Shown here one piece after another: positions 35,881-48,027 of a stretch of 64,000 nt of DNA. This DNA is from Berberis thunbergii (lineage: Eukaryota > Streptophyta > Magnoliopsida > Ranunculales > Berberidaceae). Numbering within the stretch: position 1 is the stretch's first letter; every line of letters starts with the position of its first letter. The notes below the pieces were generated by a model that was not told where the DNA came from, made no database searches, and saw only the letters and a program-made list of their open reading frames with translations. Both the position numbers and the translations under genes were made by a program. The stretch is from NCBI GenBank assembly GCA_003290165.1, contig QNQO01006272.1, forward strand, positions 124,001 to 188,000, given 5' to 3'.

Positions 35881-36183
35881 GTTAACTTTTAGCCATTACC
35901 ATGATATAAAGTATCCATACAACTAGTCATCCATAAAATGCAAAACCAATACAAATCTTCATGAAATGTAAAATATAGTTTGTTGATATTAAATGATAAA
36001 AAATTTAGTCAAGAATACAAAAAAGTTGACTTCTTTTAAAACTATGTCATCGTATGTATACACGTCATATATAAAATGTGCAAAAAGTTACAAAATGTGG
36101 TTCAATCATCAATGTGAACGACCTCTTTCAACTTCTTTTTTTGCTTTGGATGCATTGTACTTCTTAACCATCATGTCACCTAT
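35881..36183. other. 3' end region of the MULE transposase gene
   Basis: Probable 3' untranslated sequence of the minus-strand gene. Nothing else is recognisable. Confidence 0.4.
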
Positions 36184-37947
36184 CTATAGTTGGCCATCGA
36201 ACGAAGTCTTCCATGATATTTTTTCTATAAACATGCGAAAATGCCAAGTCGGTACTGTCTGAGGCAATGGTGGTCTTGGTGTCATATGAAGCAAGACGAA
36301 GTGTTCACTCTGGTGAAGGTGTGCCATGAAATATATCCGTACGTATCGTTCAAGTTTGTCAGTGGCGGAACATATGGAAAACATGTAGTACTCTGATTCC
36401 CATAACACACAACCATAACAGTTGGCCGTCAGCTCTAACATATTCGGTTAAATTAACCATTTTCCCTTTGGAATGCGTACTTTGCCTTCAAGAATTCTAT
36501 GAGCATCTTTCACAATCTTCACCCCTCCATCATTCCACATTCGAACCCACAAGTTATGGTTACCTTCTAGCTCCATTCGTAGCTCATGTCTCACTTGCCT
36601 CCAACAAATCTTCTCGTCGTAACCTAAGAAATTGCTTATACATCTGAATCCACAATGGCTATCGGTGAGTACATTGTGAATGTCCACAACATCATCCCTA
36701 ATCCACATAGGAATTTGCTCCATAAACGTAGTTTTCCATTTCGGCGCCTTCTCTTTTGGCTTAGAAGCACTATCTTGACTTCTAAGCTTCTCTTGTGTCT
36801 TCGCGTATTCATGACTAGAAGGGTCCCTTGTCGTGTACTTCTCATGCTTAGACAATTTTTTCTTTTTAGGTCTCCCCTTTCCCTTTATAGGTTCAGTTGG
36901 TTCAATCATGACACATGAATCAAGGCAACTCAAATCTAGCAGCTTCCTCTTCAACATCAACTGCTAATCATGAGTGGATTCTAAGAACTTCTGCTTGACG
37001 ACATCTACCACTGGATCTATAATCACATCCGCAGTTGCACGAAGAGGTGTTTTGCAAAGTTGCATCAGTGCTTATTTAACATAGACAGTGAAAGTTGACT
37101 AGTAGGAGTGAAATATTGTGGTATTTCGTGAGCACAAGGCAACTCATGAGTAGTTCTCATCACATATCAACACTTGACTGGGTTGGCACCCATAAATTCA
37201 GCATCAGACCTACCACTTTCAGATAATATCAAGTTAAGAGCCTTATGAGACACAGACCCATGAAATTTTCCAAATAAAGGAAGAATATGCTATTTCTTGA
37301 CTTTTGTGAGACTTTTCTGAATGACGCTTCAATCTCTACAAGTTGGGCTTGGATCATGGCATGCATTTTTGTCCATACAATATAAAATGTGCTTTAGGAA
37401 TTCTTCAACATTTTATTTAATCTGGAGTGCATGCCTTCAACACGACCAGTTGTCCATTGGATAAAATGCATGAAAGTGTAGTCCATGCATTCACAAAGAA
37501 CTTCTTGCATGGATACCAAATAGTCCGCAGATGGTCCAAACACTTGTGATGTGATGGTCCATCTTCTTTCAAACTCAATAATGTCTTTGTTCCATTATTG
37601 CTCTGTAGCTGAGCTATACAAATGTGAGAAATATTCAATAAATTCGTTTCATCCTTCATTATCCTCAAATTCTTTTTTTGCAATTATTTTCTACATTTAC
37701 ATTTCTGTGCCACTTGCACAACAATCTCCTTGCTTCTGAAAAGACTCGCTCAATGACTTTGATCAACCTAAGCTCTATGTCAGTCACAAACACCTTTGGC
37801 AAATTGTCTGGCTCAAACACTCCTAGTAGTTTTTCTAATGCCCAAGTGTATGACTGTTCATTTTCAGATGACATAAAACAACAACCAACATTGAAAGTTT
37901 TGTCGGTTGACGTCACACCTACAACCTCAAATAGCAACATCCTGTAG
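36184..37947 (-). pseudogene. MULE transposase 3' part with C-terminal OTU-type cysteine protease domain
   Basis: Read leftward from 37947, the MULE transposase core gives EVVGVTSTDKTFNVG and TWALEKLLGVF, then VTDIELRLIKVIERVF and LLCKWHRNVNVE. A decayed section (about 37000-37680) holds recognisable pieces of the zinc-finger region. From 36960 a cleaner frame follows, with basic GKGRPKKKKLS and an OTU domain. The catalytic Asp and Cys lie in TDSHCGFR and the catalytic His in EHFVLLHM, followed by PRPPLPQTVPTW. A stop (TAA, plus-strand 36448-36450) cuts the OTU domain between LRMELEG and the His segment. Other shifts also break the transposase. Fusion of MULE transposase with OTU is a known plant arrangement. 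Confidence 0.85.
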
Positions 37948-38796
37948 TAGGGGTGGGCATCCCATCCCGCGATCCTAATCCCGTCCCTTCCCATCCCGAT
38001 TTTTTTTTTGGGTCCTTTTGGGTATGATCAATCCCATCCCAATCCCGTCCCGATTTAGAGTGGAATGGGATGAATATTTTCAATCCCGCCCATCCTGAAT
38101 TGATTTATTTTAATATTTTCTTTATCATAATATGTTTATGTGTTTTGCTGACTGAAGAGTGTAACTGAGTACGCGGGTTCATATGGGGTTCGTTATTTGT
38201 TTGAAAACCTTCAAGTTCTTGAGATACAAGCTTTGAATGTTAGGGTTTGATTTGATATAACTTTTGGGGGTAATGAGCTTAAGGTGTTTTGTGTCGAATG
38301 TAATTTCACATTGCACAATGAAACACTTGGTTTCTTCTATTGGTGTGGTATAAAAAATTCTATTACATTTTGTCACTAAATAGATTTATGGATTATAAGT
38401 TGAGAATATTAAAGTTTAAAGCTATAGTAGATGCCCCTTTTTATTGAGTAGATAGTGTTGCGACAGGTTATGGAGATTTTTAATACGGTAAAAACAACGG
38501 TTGTGTTGAAGTGTGCTTAAGTACTCTCGATGAATTCAATTTGTATGGAAATTATTGCAACACTAAACATGGAGATACACTCTTCTCTCATTTGAATTTC
38601 AAAGAAAATATAAGAAATAGATATGGGCATCTACTATGCAGCTATAGTGCGATGTTATGTATCAATGTTTATTGTATGTGCAGTTTGAGTTCTGAATATT
38701 TCATTATTTAATTTATGAATTATAGATAATGCAAGTAACTTATGCAATTTAAATGCATGTCACTTAATGTTCAAATGGAACAAGTAATATTGTAGT
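37948..38796. mobile_element. Left part of a non-autonomous hAT element inserted in the MULE transposase
   Basis: Begins TAGGGGTGGGCATCCCATCCC. The other end is at 59747 (GTGCCCACCTCCTA). The flanking 8-mer TCCTGTAG at 37940-37947 is repeated exactly at 59748-59755, and the transposase reading frame resumes across the pair. The element is about 1.2 kb once the Tat insertion is subtracted, shows no transposase, and has subterminal CCCATCCC/CCCGTCCC repeats. Confidence 0.85.
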
Positions 38797-39456
38797 TGAT
38801 GATACACAAAACGGTCACATCCCTTAACCATACACATGTTATGATGACGTCGAGGAACTACGGGCCCCAACGTCATCCCAATATTGATTCAGCCCAAGCT
38901 GTATCAAGCCCGCCTGATTCAGTTTGCCAGACGCGAACTCTTACAGCATGCTAGGCCCACACATCTCACAACTATCCTCAATACTCGTAAGTCCTACTAA
39001 GGTAAGTATATCGAGGATCAGCTTCGGACAGACAATTACAACAGCTCTCTACTACCAACTAGAAAGCAAATACCAGAGTACATTCCATGCAGGGAAACTT
39101 TCTCCTACGGATTGTGTTTGGATTGGGAACTACCTCCCGCATATCTAACAGGGAACTTCCCTCCTACAACACGACTCCGAATTAGAGAAAGATCTCGACA
39201 AACATCTCCTTCCTAAACTACGCCCTCCATGGCCTAGTAGAACCAGGACTCCTGCACTATAAATATGACATGAGGTTGGTAAGTTAAGGTACACTACAAA
39301 TTCCCTATTTACAACATTACACATTTCTTAGATCTCTGTCTGACTTTAGCATCGGAGTGCTATCGGCCACCACAATGGTTGTCTGTGGCTCACATGCGTT
39401 ACTTGTGCAGGTCAGTAGGACTAGGTCAAAGCAAGGAGCGAAAAATGACTGCATCA
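38797..39456 (+). repeat. 5' LTR of the large Tat element
   Basis: Pairs with 58691-59376. Shared landmarks include GGAACTACG(G/A)GCCCCA, AGGACTCCTGCA(C/T)TATAAATA (TATA-like) and TGTCTGACTTTAGCATC. Divergence of several percent by eye. Confidence 0.88.
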
Positions 39457-39480
39457 GTTTGGAGCCGTCCGTGGGGACGA
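39457..39480 (+). promoter_or_regulatory. Primer-binding region of the large Tat element
   Basis: Immediately follows the 5' LTR: GTTTGGAGCCGTCCGTGGGG. The TTTGGxxCCGTxxxxGGG pattern is the usual form in Tat/Athila elements. Tyrosine, aspartate or other tRNA identity was not determined. Confidence 0.6.
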
Positions 39481-39530
39481 CAAAGTTCCTAACTTTTCAC
39501 AAGCACCATCTCACATCAAAACCCAGAGAG

Positions 39531-40907
39531 ATGGTGACTACTAGATCACACAACAATAGAAAACAAGGGGATGCGTCAAAAGCTCAGGTTGGCGTTGTAC
39601 CGCTGCTTTCAGCGGTTTCGATCATGCACGAACATCAAACTCACTCCCCCGCATTGACAACAGCAACGACGAACCTCAAAATAGAGATGTTGCCATTTCA
39701 AATACATCAGATCGCCAAAGCGGTGGAGGCTCTCACGCGACAAAATCCATCACCCGCTAATGGAGACCAGGAGCAACACAGGCTTCCGACTCTGGTGGAT
39801 GACAGAGAGCAAGCACAGGAAAGCTAAGCCTCGGCTAGTTTTCATTGGACTGGAGAAGGTTGCACGGCTAACACTGAGCTCGCCACCATGGCAGAGAGGC
39901 TCAACCCTCAGAACCCTATCCACAGAGAAGCACACAACCCAGACGTCTTGTACCGTCTCTTTGTCCCACCATTTGTGGACCGAATCATGAATGAGGCCCT
40001 TCCGAGGAAGTTCACTCCCCCGAAGCTTGACTTTTATGATGGAACCATCGACCCATTCGACCACCTACACCATTACCAGCACGTGATGACTCTCAAATAA
40101 GGATTCGAGTCGGTGATGTCCAGAACTTTTCCCACTAGTCTGAAGAAATCAGCACTAACGTGGTTCCACAGCCTTCCACCGAGGTCGATTGACTCCTTCA
40201 AGATGCTGGCAAAGGAGTTCCTGACACATTTTGTTGGGAGCCAGCGTTTTCGAAAGGCACACACTAAATACTCTCTTTAAAGCAGAAGTCTAATGAGACA
40301 CTCAGAGAGTATTTCACACGCTTCAACATTGAGTTGATTCTCATCGACAGATGCAGCGACGACACAGCCGTGACAACCTTCAGTGCGAGCCTCAATGAGG
40401 GAAAGATCTACGAAGACCTCACCCTGGAGCCCCCTCTGGACACGATGGATCTCCTCTAGAGTGCCCAAAAACACATTACCTTGGAGGAGTTGAGAACCGT
40501 GAAGAGGGAAACCGAAGGCGAGAAGAAGCCCTCCGCTCCTAAGGACAAGAAAGAGGGAAAGAGGCGCAATAATGAAGAAATGAGTAAGAGAAAACGCAGT
40601 GATAATAGGTCAGACCCTGGTCGGTCTAGGCCAGAGAAAGGCTCCAACTACGTTGGATCCAAAGCCGCGACACCCCTCAATTCTAACCTGTCGGACGTAC
40701 TAAACTACATAAAAAAATTTAGAAGATCTGAAGTGGGCTTCGAAGCAGTGTGGAGACCCTTCCAAGTGTGACAACGGCAAGTACTGCGCGTACCACGAGG
40801 GTGACCACGATACCAACGATTGCAAGAGTTTGAGGTATGAGGTTGAGTACTGGATCCACATGGGCAAACTAAAAGAATTTATGAACTCTGACAAGCGACC
40901 AAAATGA
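39531..40907 (+). pseudogene. Tat gag (capsid and zinc-knuckle region), frame-broken
   Basis: ATG at 39531 starts MVTTRSHNNRKQG. After a stop at 39825 a second frame (39888 on) gives FTPPKLDFYDGTIDPFDHL, a stop, then ALTWFHSLPPRSIDSFKML and ETLREYFTRFN, the canonical retrotransposon capsid layout. A basic linker follows. The terminal part has YCAYHEGDHDTNDCKSL, a CCHC-like finger used in RNA packaging. At least four stops or shifts separate these pieces. Confidence 0.85.
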
Positions 40908-41147
40908 ACCAGGGATCAGGGGAGTCAGTTAAAAAAATAGAAAAGGAGACTCCATGGACAATCTATGTATTTATGGCATCAGACCAAGTGAATACCAGTC
41001 ATACAGGTCTCGCAAGCAAACTCTATTGCAGATGCAGACACAACCCGTAGATGAGGATAGACGCATCTGCCAAATGAGGGTTTAGAACCTCATTCCCACA
41101 TTGACCTTTACCAACAAAGACCTCGAAGGAGTTCGAGCACCACAAAC

Positions 41148-43085
41148 TGATGCGGATTTAACTAACCTAAATAAATAGGTTAATTTAACTTATTTGTAAT
41201 AACCGCAAGTGCACGGTGCCTAACTGGTAGACAACGGCAACTACGGGTCGATCCCACGAGGAAGGTGGATTAAATTGAATTTTAGAAATTATCTGAACTA
41301 ATTTAGAGAAAATGGGGTTACAGTGTTTTTAAAACTAAACTAAAAATAACTTAAAAATAAGAAAAATAAAATAAAATAAAAGATAGATGAGATGGATTTT
41401 ATGGGCTTGGACTCACCAATGAGTTAGCAAAAACATTTAAATCTAAATTACTGAAAAGTTAAACGAGAAGCTTTAGGGATGAGAATCCCTTGCTTACACC
41501 GAATATGTGATCATTAAAATCCAATTCAAATTATATCATGTTTCTATCAAACATTAACAAATTATTTCAAGCAAATACGCTCTTACCAAGTATTAAGTGT
41601 CTTTTTAAGGCACACTTAATCAAAGTTTAAGCTTAATATTTTGAGCACATGCTTTGAATATTGATAAAGGGTAATTCTAACTACCAAACATATCAAGTTT
41701 AATTTCTCGAAAATGAAATGTGAAAGCAATTTATCAAATATTCAGAAATAAATTGTAATTAACAATTAAACACACAATTCAGTAAAATAAATCAAAATGA
41801 ATTATGCAATCCCTTTGGTTTGACACAAACTCGATTTGGTGGGATTCAGTAGATCAGCAGGAACACGAATCCCGAGAAAAATGTTTGCAAATGCTCTATG
41901 GTGGTACAGAGCAGAAATCAAGGTGCCAATAGCCAAATAACAGATTTGACTCGGTCTCCCGCCCTCACTACAATGCCGCTATAGTGACGGCCGTCTTCTC
42001 CAGCGAGTAGCGGCGTTGCTCCGCCTTCCTCCGTGCTCCTCGCGAGGATCCTCGACCTCCAAATGCCTCCAAAACCTGCAAAAGAAGAGAGAAGGTGAGG
42101 AAACAGCGAGAAAACTACAAAAAAAACGCAGGAGGACGAGGAACAGGGACTCCCTATTTCTGTTTGCGAGCTCTGTCTCGCGAGGTGGTGGCGGTGGTGC
42201 TCGATCTGGTCATGACGGTGGTCGCGAGAGAGGAGGACAGGAAGGAGGTCGAGACGAAGAAAGGCCGAGAGAGGGGAGGAGCAAGGTATGTGGCAAGGCG
42301 GAACAGAGTCGAGGTGATGGCGGCTCTGTTTCGCGGTGGTTGTGGTGGCTCATGATGTGTTCAGTCGCGAAACAGGTTGATGGCAGATGGAGGTTGATGG
42401 ATGATGGATAGGAAGAGGGACATGGACGGTGATGGAGGTGGCTCTGACGCGAAACAGGGTTGTCACACCCCTGTTTCGTGGTGGTGGCGGTTGTGTTGTC
42501 TGGAGGTGGTGGTGGTGCTCGAGTGATGGTGGTTGATGGATGATGGAGGTGATTGCTGAGTGATCTGGACAGAGAATGAGTGAGAGATGGATAAGTGGTG
42601 ATGGTGATGAGAATCACCTTGTGAGTAAGAGGTTTTGATTTTTGTTTAATTCTTCTTTTCCCTTCTCTTCCTCCCTTTTTGTGAAGGAAGAGGATTTGAT
42701 CTTCTAATGATTTTTTTTCTTCCCTTATCTTCCTCCCCTTTTCTCACCATATTCTCTTCTATTTATAGAGAAAGATCAAAGTGAAGAGGGATGAAATCAA
42801 GGGAACATTCATCAAGGTATAAATGAGAGAATATTTTTTAGGGGTAGGATTGGGTTTGGGGTTATGTGGGTAGGTTTTGGGTTTAGGTTTGTGACCATCT
42901 GCTGTGTACCACCTCTAGAATCAACCAATTGTCATTCCTTAAATTGTCGCCTTAATTCGATTTCATCGTTCACGCTCAAATTCCTACAAATACATGAAAA
43001 CAAAATAATTACTATAAAATATAATAATCGAAACATTAACATGTATAAATTAAGAGATATATTATGTAAAATTATGTGAATATCA
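41148..43085 (-). repeat. 3' LTR (left copy) of the Athila element
   Basis: Partner of 48028-49960. Carries the AACCGCAAGTGCACGG and TCGATCCCACGAGGA signatures common in plant Athila LTRs. Confidence 0.9.
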
Positions 43086-45268
43086 AATACCCCCAAACCT
43101 ATATTTTGCTAGTCCTCGAGCAAAACAATAAAAATAAAATTCTAACTCACTTTCGGAGGAATCATCGGTTGCACTTACTTTAAACGTGCAACAAGGCTTT
43201 GAACCCCTAGATTACCTCTAGTGGACGAGTTATAGTCTCGTGAGGGTTTCCAGAAATGTTACCCACAAACATTACTGACTCAAAAAAACTTGGTCAAACA
43301 GTGTTTATTTTAAAACTTTAAGATATGCAAGAAACCAACAGTGTCATTTTAGTGTATCAATAAATCTCAAAATAATTTAATATTCTCCAAAGATTAGAAA
43401 AAATTCACAATCATCCTCAACTCACTGTGTGTGTGTGGATAGCACTATCAACATAACTTTTCATTTCAAAGTAAAACAATGACTAAATCTCCTGTAGAAA
43501 GTTTGTTTTGACTTCAAACCTCTCATGTCGCTCACAATAAAACACTCAGAGATTTGGTATTTCACTCAGTTTATATGTGAGGAAAGAGTAAATAATGGAA
43601 AACAATCATCTCACATATAGTAATATGAAGAACAAAATTTTTCAAGAATGGAATGAATATGATCTCATGGACAGGAATATCAATTACTTTTGGGAATGTT
43701 GAATCAAACACCATAGGTCTTGGTTATTAAATCTCCACATCTACAAAACCAACATTTACCTAAGATCAACTAGGACTTTGTTGGGTTGTAATGGGGCTTG
43801 GGTAATAGTTAATAAGGAATGTCAAAGGATTCTAAAAAAAATTTCTAGGAATGTATACACCCATTATACGAACAATTAGGGCTATCAAGAATAAACCAAT
43901 GTTGCGCACCACCAATTTTTTCTTCATTCTCACATCTTTATCCTCATTGAAGAATCATTTTTTTTTCTAATTTTTCTTTCTTCAGCTTTTTTTTTTTTTC
44001 TTTCTTTTCATAGAGGATTTATGAAATATCTCATATTTTGCTCTTCATGCCCTTTTGACACCAAGTATATCCATTCATACACATTCCCAGAAAAGTTAGG
44101 TAAAGGTTAATGGATTAACAAATAAAAGTTATTCTAAGGCTCAAAAGGCTACAAAAAAGGTTAATGTTATGGGTAAGTTAAAAAGCTAGTTAATGGTCTA
44201 AAGAAAAAATGCCTAGATCATTTCCTAAGTTCGGGTCAGTATTATGACATCTCAATTGAATAAGCCAAAAAGTTCTAGTGTAATAATTCAATTTTGATGT
44301 CATTCCCAAAGCAATTGATCAAAAGAATGAAAATAATGAGATCATCAACGAGATAATGTGGACTCAAGAAAAATCAGAGTTTATGTATAACCCTAAGAAA
44401 AATAGAAAGGCTCAAAATTTCAGGGTTAAGTCTCCACTATTATTCTAAGGTTTTATAGTATATATTTCACTCATAAATTTCAAGTTATGCTAACATGGCT
44501 CATGGTGCAAGATAATCGAGTTGAAAAATCTCATGAAGTAGATCTGACTTAAGGATCGTACTAAACTTTCAGTCTTTATCAATATACCAATATGTCAAGT
44601 TGGTTTGCATTTTCTTGAGCATAAAACATTTAAAATCCCTTTTCATAATCGCAAAAGACCAAGTTTTCTTGATAGAAAAGACACAATTTTTTTTTTAAGA
44701 TAAGAAAAGAAAATACTACAAAAAATTCACCGACTCGTGAACCCTCCCCCAAACCTAATCCAAACATTGTCCTCAATGTTTAACAAAATAATTCTGACAA
44801 ATGAATGAAATAAGTATATGAGAGGAGGTTAGAACAGTATTACCGCGGTGAAGATTTTACCAATTTCCACAAGTAATCCACCGATGAGAGCTCATAGACA
44901 AAAGAATTGTGGATTAGTTAATAGAAATAGATAAAATGCAGACTCGACATTAACAAGGAAAACTAAAAAAACAAGTTGTAAGTCAAAACTGTTATGGAGC
45001 TAACGAGTATGAGTGAAACACAACTAAATAGGGTACTCGAAAATCAATCCAGACTAGCAGCAAATACACACAACTAAGGCTAGGCTACCTCCTAGGAGCG
45101 CTTGGTTTATCGTCATCAGCCCGACAAATATTCTTCCTAAAAAATGGTGTATCGAAAAGTAGAGAGGAAGAATATGACAAACACTTAGTCCATGGTCGTA
45201 TATCAACAACCTGAACAGTTGAGGATCAGTCCGCTCAAAAATAACAACCACATGTGACAAAAGATATA
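43086..45268. other. Non-coding part of the Athila element downstream of its ORF
   Basis: AT-rich, with T-runs near 43965-44000 and an A/T-rich stretch near 44690. No coding segment is recognised. Confidence 0.5.
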
Positions 45269-46633
45269 CTAGCACATCCAAAAGTTGCAACGACACCATC
45301 TAAAATCATATAGAAATTGTAAAGAAGCTCGCATTCCTTGGAAGTCAGTAGGGATATTAGACATGAATAGGTCGCAAGTAGTGGTATGCAACAAAGGATC
45401 ATCCCTTACTCCTAAAATGGAACATCCTAAGTCTGGTTCCAAATCAGAAGATTGGATAATTTTCACGTCAGGATGGTGAAAACTGAAATCCTCACTACAA
45501 CACAAGGAATCGGTGAAAGTAGCCTTAGTAAATGGGAATGTGATGCAAGTAGATGAGACGATGGATATAGCAGGTAGTACATGCACATCACATGAATCAC
45601 ATAGAGATATTGGTTTAGACAACTCATCACCTGAAAATGCATACCTGAGGGTGTCAGGTAATTGTTTAAGGTCAACCTGAGGTGGCTCAACTGATGGGAC
45701 TAGTTTTGACTCACTGAGTGGAAGAGGCTTCACTTTAGACTTCCATTTATAACTAGGATCCACAATGGGGACTGAGTCAAACAATTCATTGACTTCCCTA
45801 ATGGAATCATCAACATCAAAGTCTAAGCTAAATTGAGTCAAACAAGCCTCTAAATGGTCATGTGTATCATGAAAACAATCAAGGGGAGACTCTAAATAAT
45901 GTTCACAGTTTGATTCTATGCATGAGTCACTAGGAAGGCATGAGTCAACATGGGAATGAGATGTCTGTAGTGTCTCAGAATCTACAGGTTCATCAATAAA
46001 TGAGGCTTTATCAGCCTTCTTATGAGAGAAGGATGCAACCTGTGTAAAATTGGGTGAGGATATAATAACATTTATGTCAGACATTCCTACCTGATTGTCA
46101 ACCAATTTTCCACTCCTAATGGTAGTAATGGATTGGGCATCTTCACTGTCCAGCTCAAATGTGTCACTAATTTCAAATTGACCCTTTGGGTTAGAAATAG
46201 GTTGGCTAGGGAATTTTTCTGACTCTATCTCAGGAAGTGACTCAGCTATTTGACTCAAAGTCATCTCAAGTTTCTTGATAACATGAAAGTTTTGTCGATA
46301 AATAACTGTCAATTCTGTGATATCCTGAGAATTTTGCTCAAGAATTTCTCCTGTTCGCTGCATGACAAGAGTTAAGGCGCCCTCTGAACTAGATGTGTTA
46401 GAATGAGGAACAACTCGATGAAATTGAGACTCATTATCAGGAATGAAAGCTTGAGGAGTCTGAGGAGTGTCTAGATGTCCTTCATGGTACTGACCATTAG
46501 CCCATGAGAAGTCAGGATGATAGGCTACACCTGAGTTGTAATAATCTAAATATGGATCATAATCAGGTCGTCGCATGTCATAAAATGAATTGACTTGCTC
46601 GGAAAAATAGGCTGGATAATCCCTTGTGTTCAT
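45269..46633 (-). CDS. 454-residue gag/pol-derived ORF of the non-autonomous Athila element
   Basis: An uninterrupted minus-strand frame starting MNTRDYPAYFSEQ. The N-terminal half is rich in Tyr, Pro, Gln and Asp. The middle holds ITTIRSGKLVDNQV, equivalent to the conserved ITLRSGKxV segment at the end of Athila Gag. The region around 310-340 reads EPPQVDLKQLPDTLRYAFSG, equivalent to the start of Athila Pol. Capsid, protease active site, polymerase and integrase are absent, so it joins the end of Gag to the start of Pol, skipping what lies between. Cysteine-containing acidic repeats fill the linker. An intact frame this long in a non-autonomous element suggests it was kept while the family moved, but no function can be assigned. 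Confidence 0.65.
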   Translation of the reverse strand: MNTRDYPAYFSEQVNSFYDMRRPDYDPYLDYYNSGVAYHPDFSWANGQYHEGHLDTPQTPQAFIPDNESQFHRVVPHSNTSSSEGALTLVMQRTGEILEQNSQDITELTVIYRQNFHVIKKLEMTLSQIAESLPEIESEKFPSQPISNPKGQFEISDTFELDSEDAQSITTIRSGKLVDNQVGMSDINVIISSPNFTQVASFSHKKADKASFIDEPVDSETLQTSHSHVDSCLPSDSCIESNCEHYLESPLDCFHDTHDHLEACLTQFSLDFDVDDSIREVNELFDSVPIVDPSYKWKSKVKPLPLSESKLVPSVEPPQVDLKQLPDTLRYAFSGDELSKPISLCDSCDVHVLPAISIVSSTCITFPFTKATFTDSLCCSEDFSFHHPDVKIIQSSDLEPDLGCSILGVRDDPLLHTTTCDLFMSNIPTDFQGMRASLQFLYDFRWCRCNFWMC

Positions 46634-48002
46634 TTTTTTTTAAATTAATTTTTTTTTGAAAGCACTAACTCTAAAAATATACACAGACTCACACGCAATC
46701 AGCAACCAATAAATGCACAAGAAACATGCCTCCCTAAGCAATCAACATTTTTGAGCTCAATTATCTTTTTATCTTTGGGGGACAATTATTTCTTATGTAA
46801 TCTTTATGGCAAAGCAATGGGTGCTACAAGTTGATCCTAAGAGTGTACACTTTACACCGCAAAGTTCAAAATCAGTAGGCTAGAGTTTTGTTTCAAAGAA
46901 ACCGGATTATCGCACAAGAGAATGAGGTCACAATGGTCCAATTAAGTACTTTCTTGTTCTACCGCTATGTAAGTCAATAGATGTGAGAACGATGTGATGT
47001 TAAATGCACACTTGAGGCTTGTGTTCCTAAACCAAAACTGTTGGTTACACCAATTCTTTTTGTGGATTGTAGCTTACTTATGACTCGGCGTACCGGGTAA
47101 ATTACCCTTGTGGCAGTGGCCTCTCGGAGTTCATTGAATGATTAAAACCCATCGTCACTTTTAGCAGCGGTCAACACAAAAATTATTGGATTCACCTTGG
47201 TCTTGGTTGTCTTATGAACACCGTACCTAAAAGACGCTCTATCTAACTTGCTAATTGATTTTAATTATGTTAGGCTATTGGTTGCACACAGCTGGAGTGA
47301 TGAGGTGGGGATATCAAGTCCCACCAGTTTCTATTTAGAAGCTGAGTCTGCTTATTATGAATTACTAAAGTTTAGCATCCACAATTACAAAAATTAAACA
47401 ACCAATCACACAATTTCAAACAATTACACAAAACACCCGGGTCGCTATATGTTGCGTGTGATAGAAATACTTACAGTGTGCGTATTCCGTTTTGCACAAA
47501 AAGTTAGCACAATTCAAAAAAAATGTTCGACTTCATTTTATTCGTTTCAATCAACACACAAGCACATGCAAATAAATTTACCGGTCTTGGTCGTAGAAGT
47601 CGAATTTCTAAATCATAAAAAAAATTATTGGGTAACAATTAAAATTGTTTCCCTATAATTTCTTTTTTTTAATTAGAAAATTTTGGGGTTTTTTTTAGTG
47701 ATTAAACAAAATGAAAAATAGTAAAGTTCTCAAAAATTATTACACCACACACTCATAAAATGAGGTGAAAATAAAATTAAAACTCTCTTCAAAAAATAAA
47801 AAATTGTTTGATGTTTTGCAGGATCGTCCAATTTTCTCGAAAAGCGTGTAATCTGCAAAATCAAACACAAAATGAGTGTAAAAAAAAAAATAAAATTAAA
47901 ATTAAAATATTTTATTTTGTTTTTTAATTTTTTTATTTGAATTTTTTAGCTTTTTTTTTATAATTAGTGAAAATAAATCTTAAATTGAATTACACTGCAT
48001 CC
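46634..48002. other. 5' leader of the Athila element
   Basis: Between primer-binding site and ORF on the minus strand. Long A/T-rich runs lie at 47640-47960; no coding segment. Confidence 0.5.
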
Positions 48003-48027
48003 TTCTCGGGCAACGACGCCAAAAACT
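48003..48027 (-). promoter_or_regulatory. Primer-binding site of the Athila element
   Basis: On the minus strand the bases adjoining the right LTR read TTTTTGGCGTCGTTGCCCGA, close to the TGGCGCCGTTGCCGGGGA form reported for Athila and usually attributed to a tRNA-Asp primer. Confidence 0.75.

Noticed and set aside
42016..42617. Open frames of 131 and 135 codons in the Athila LTR (also 48856-49494, 53437-53733, 53770-54099)
   Set aside because: They lie in GC-rich, GGTGGTGG-type low-complexity LTR sequence and are open on several frames at once. Homologous LTR copies do not conserve them.
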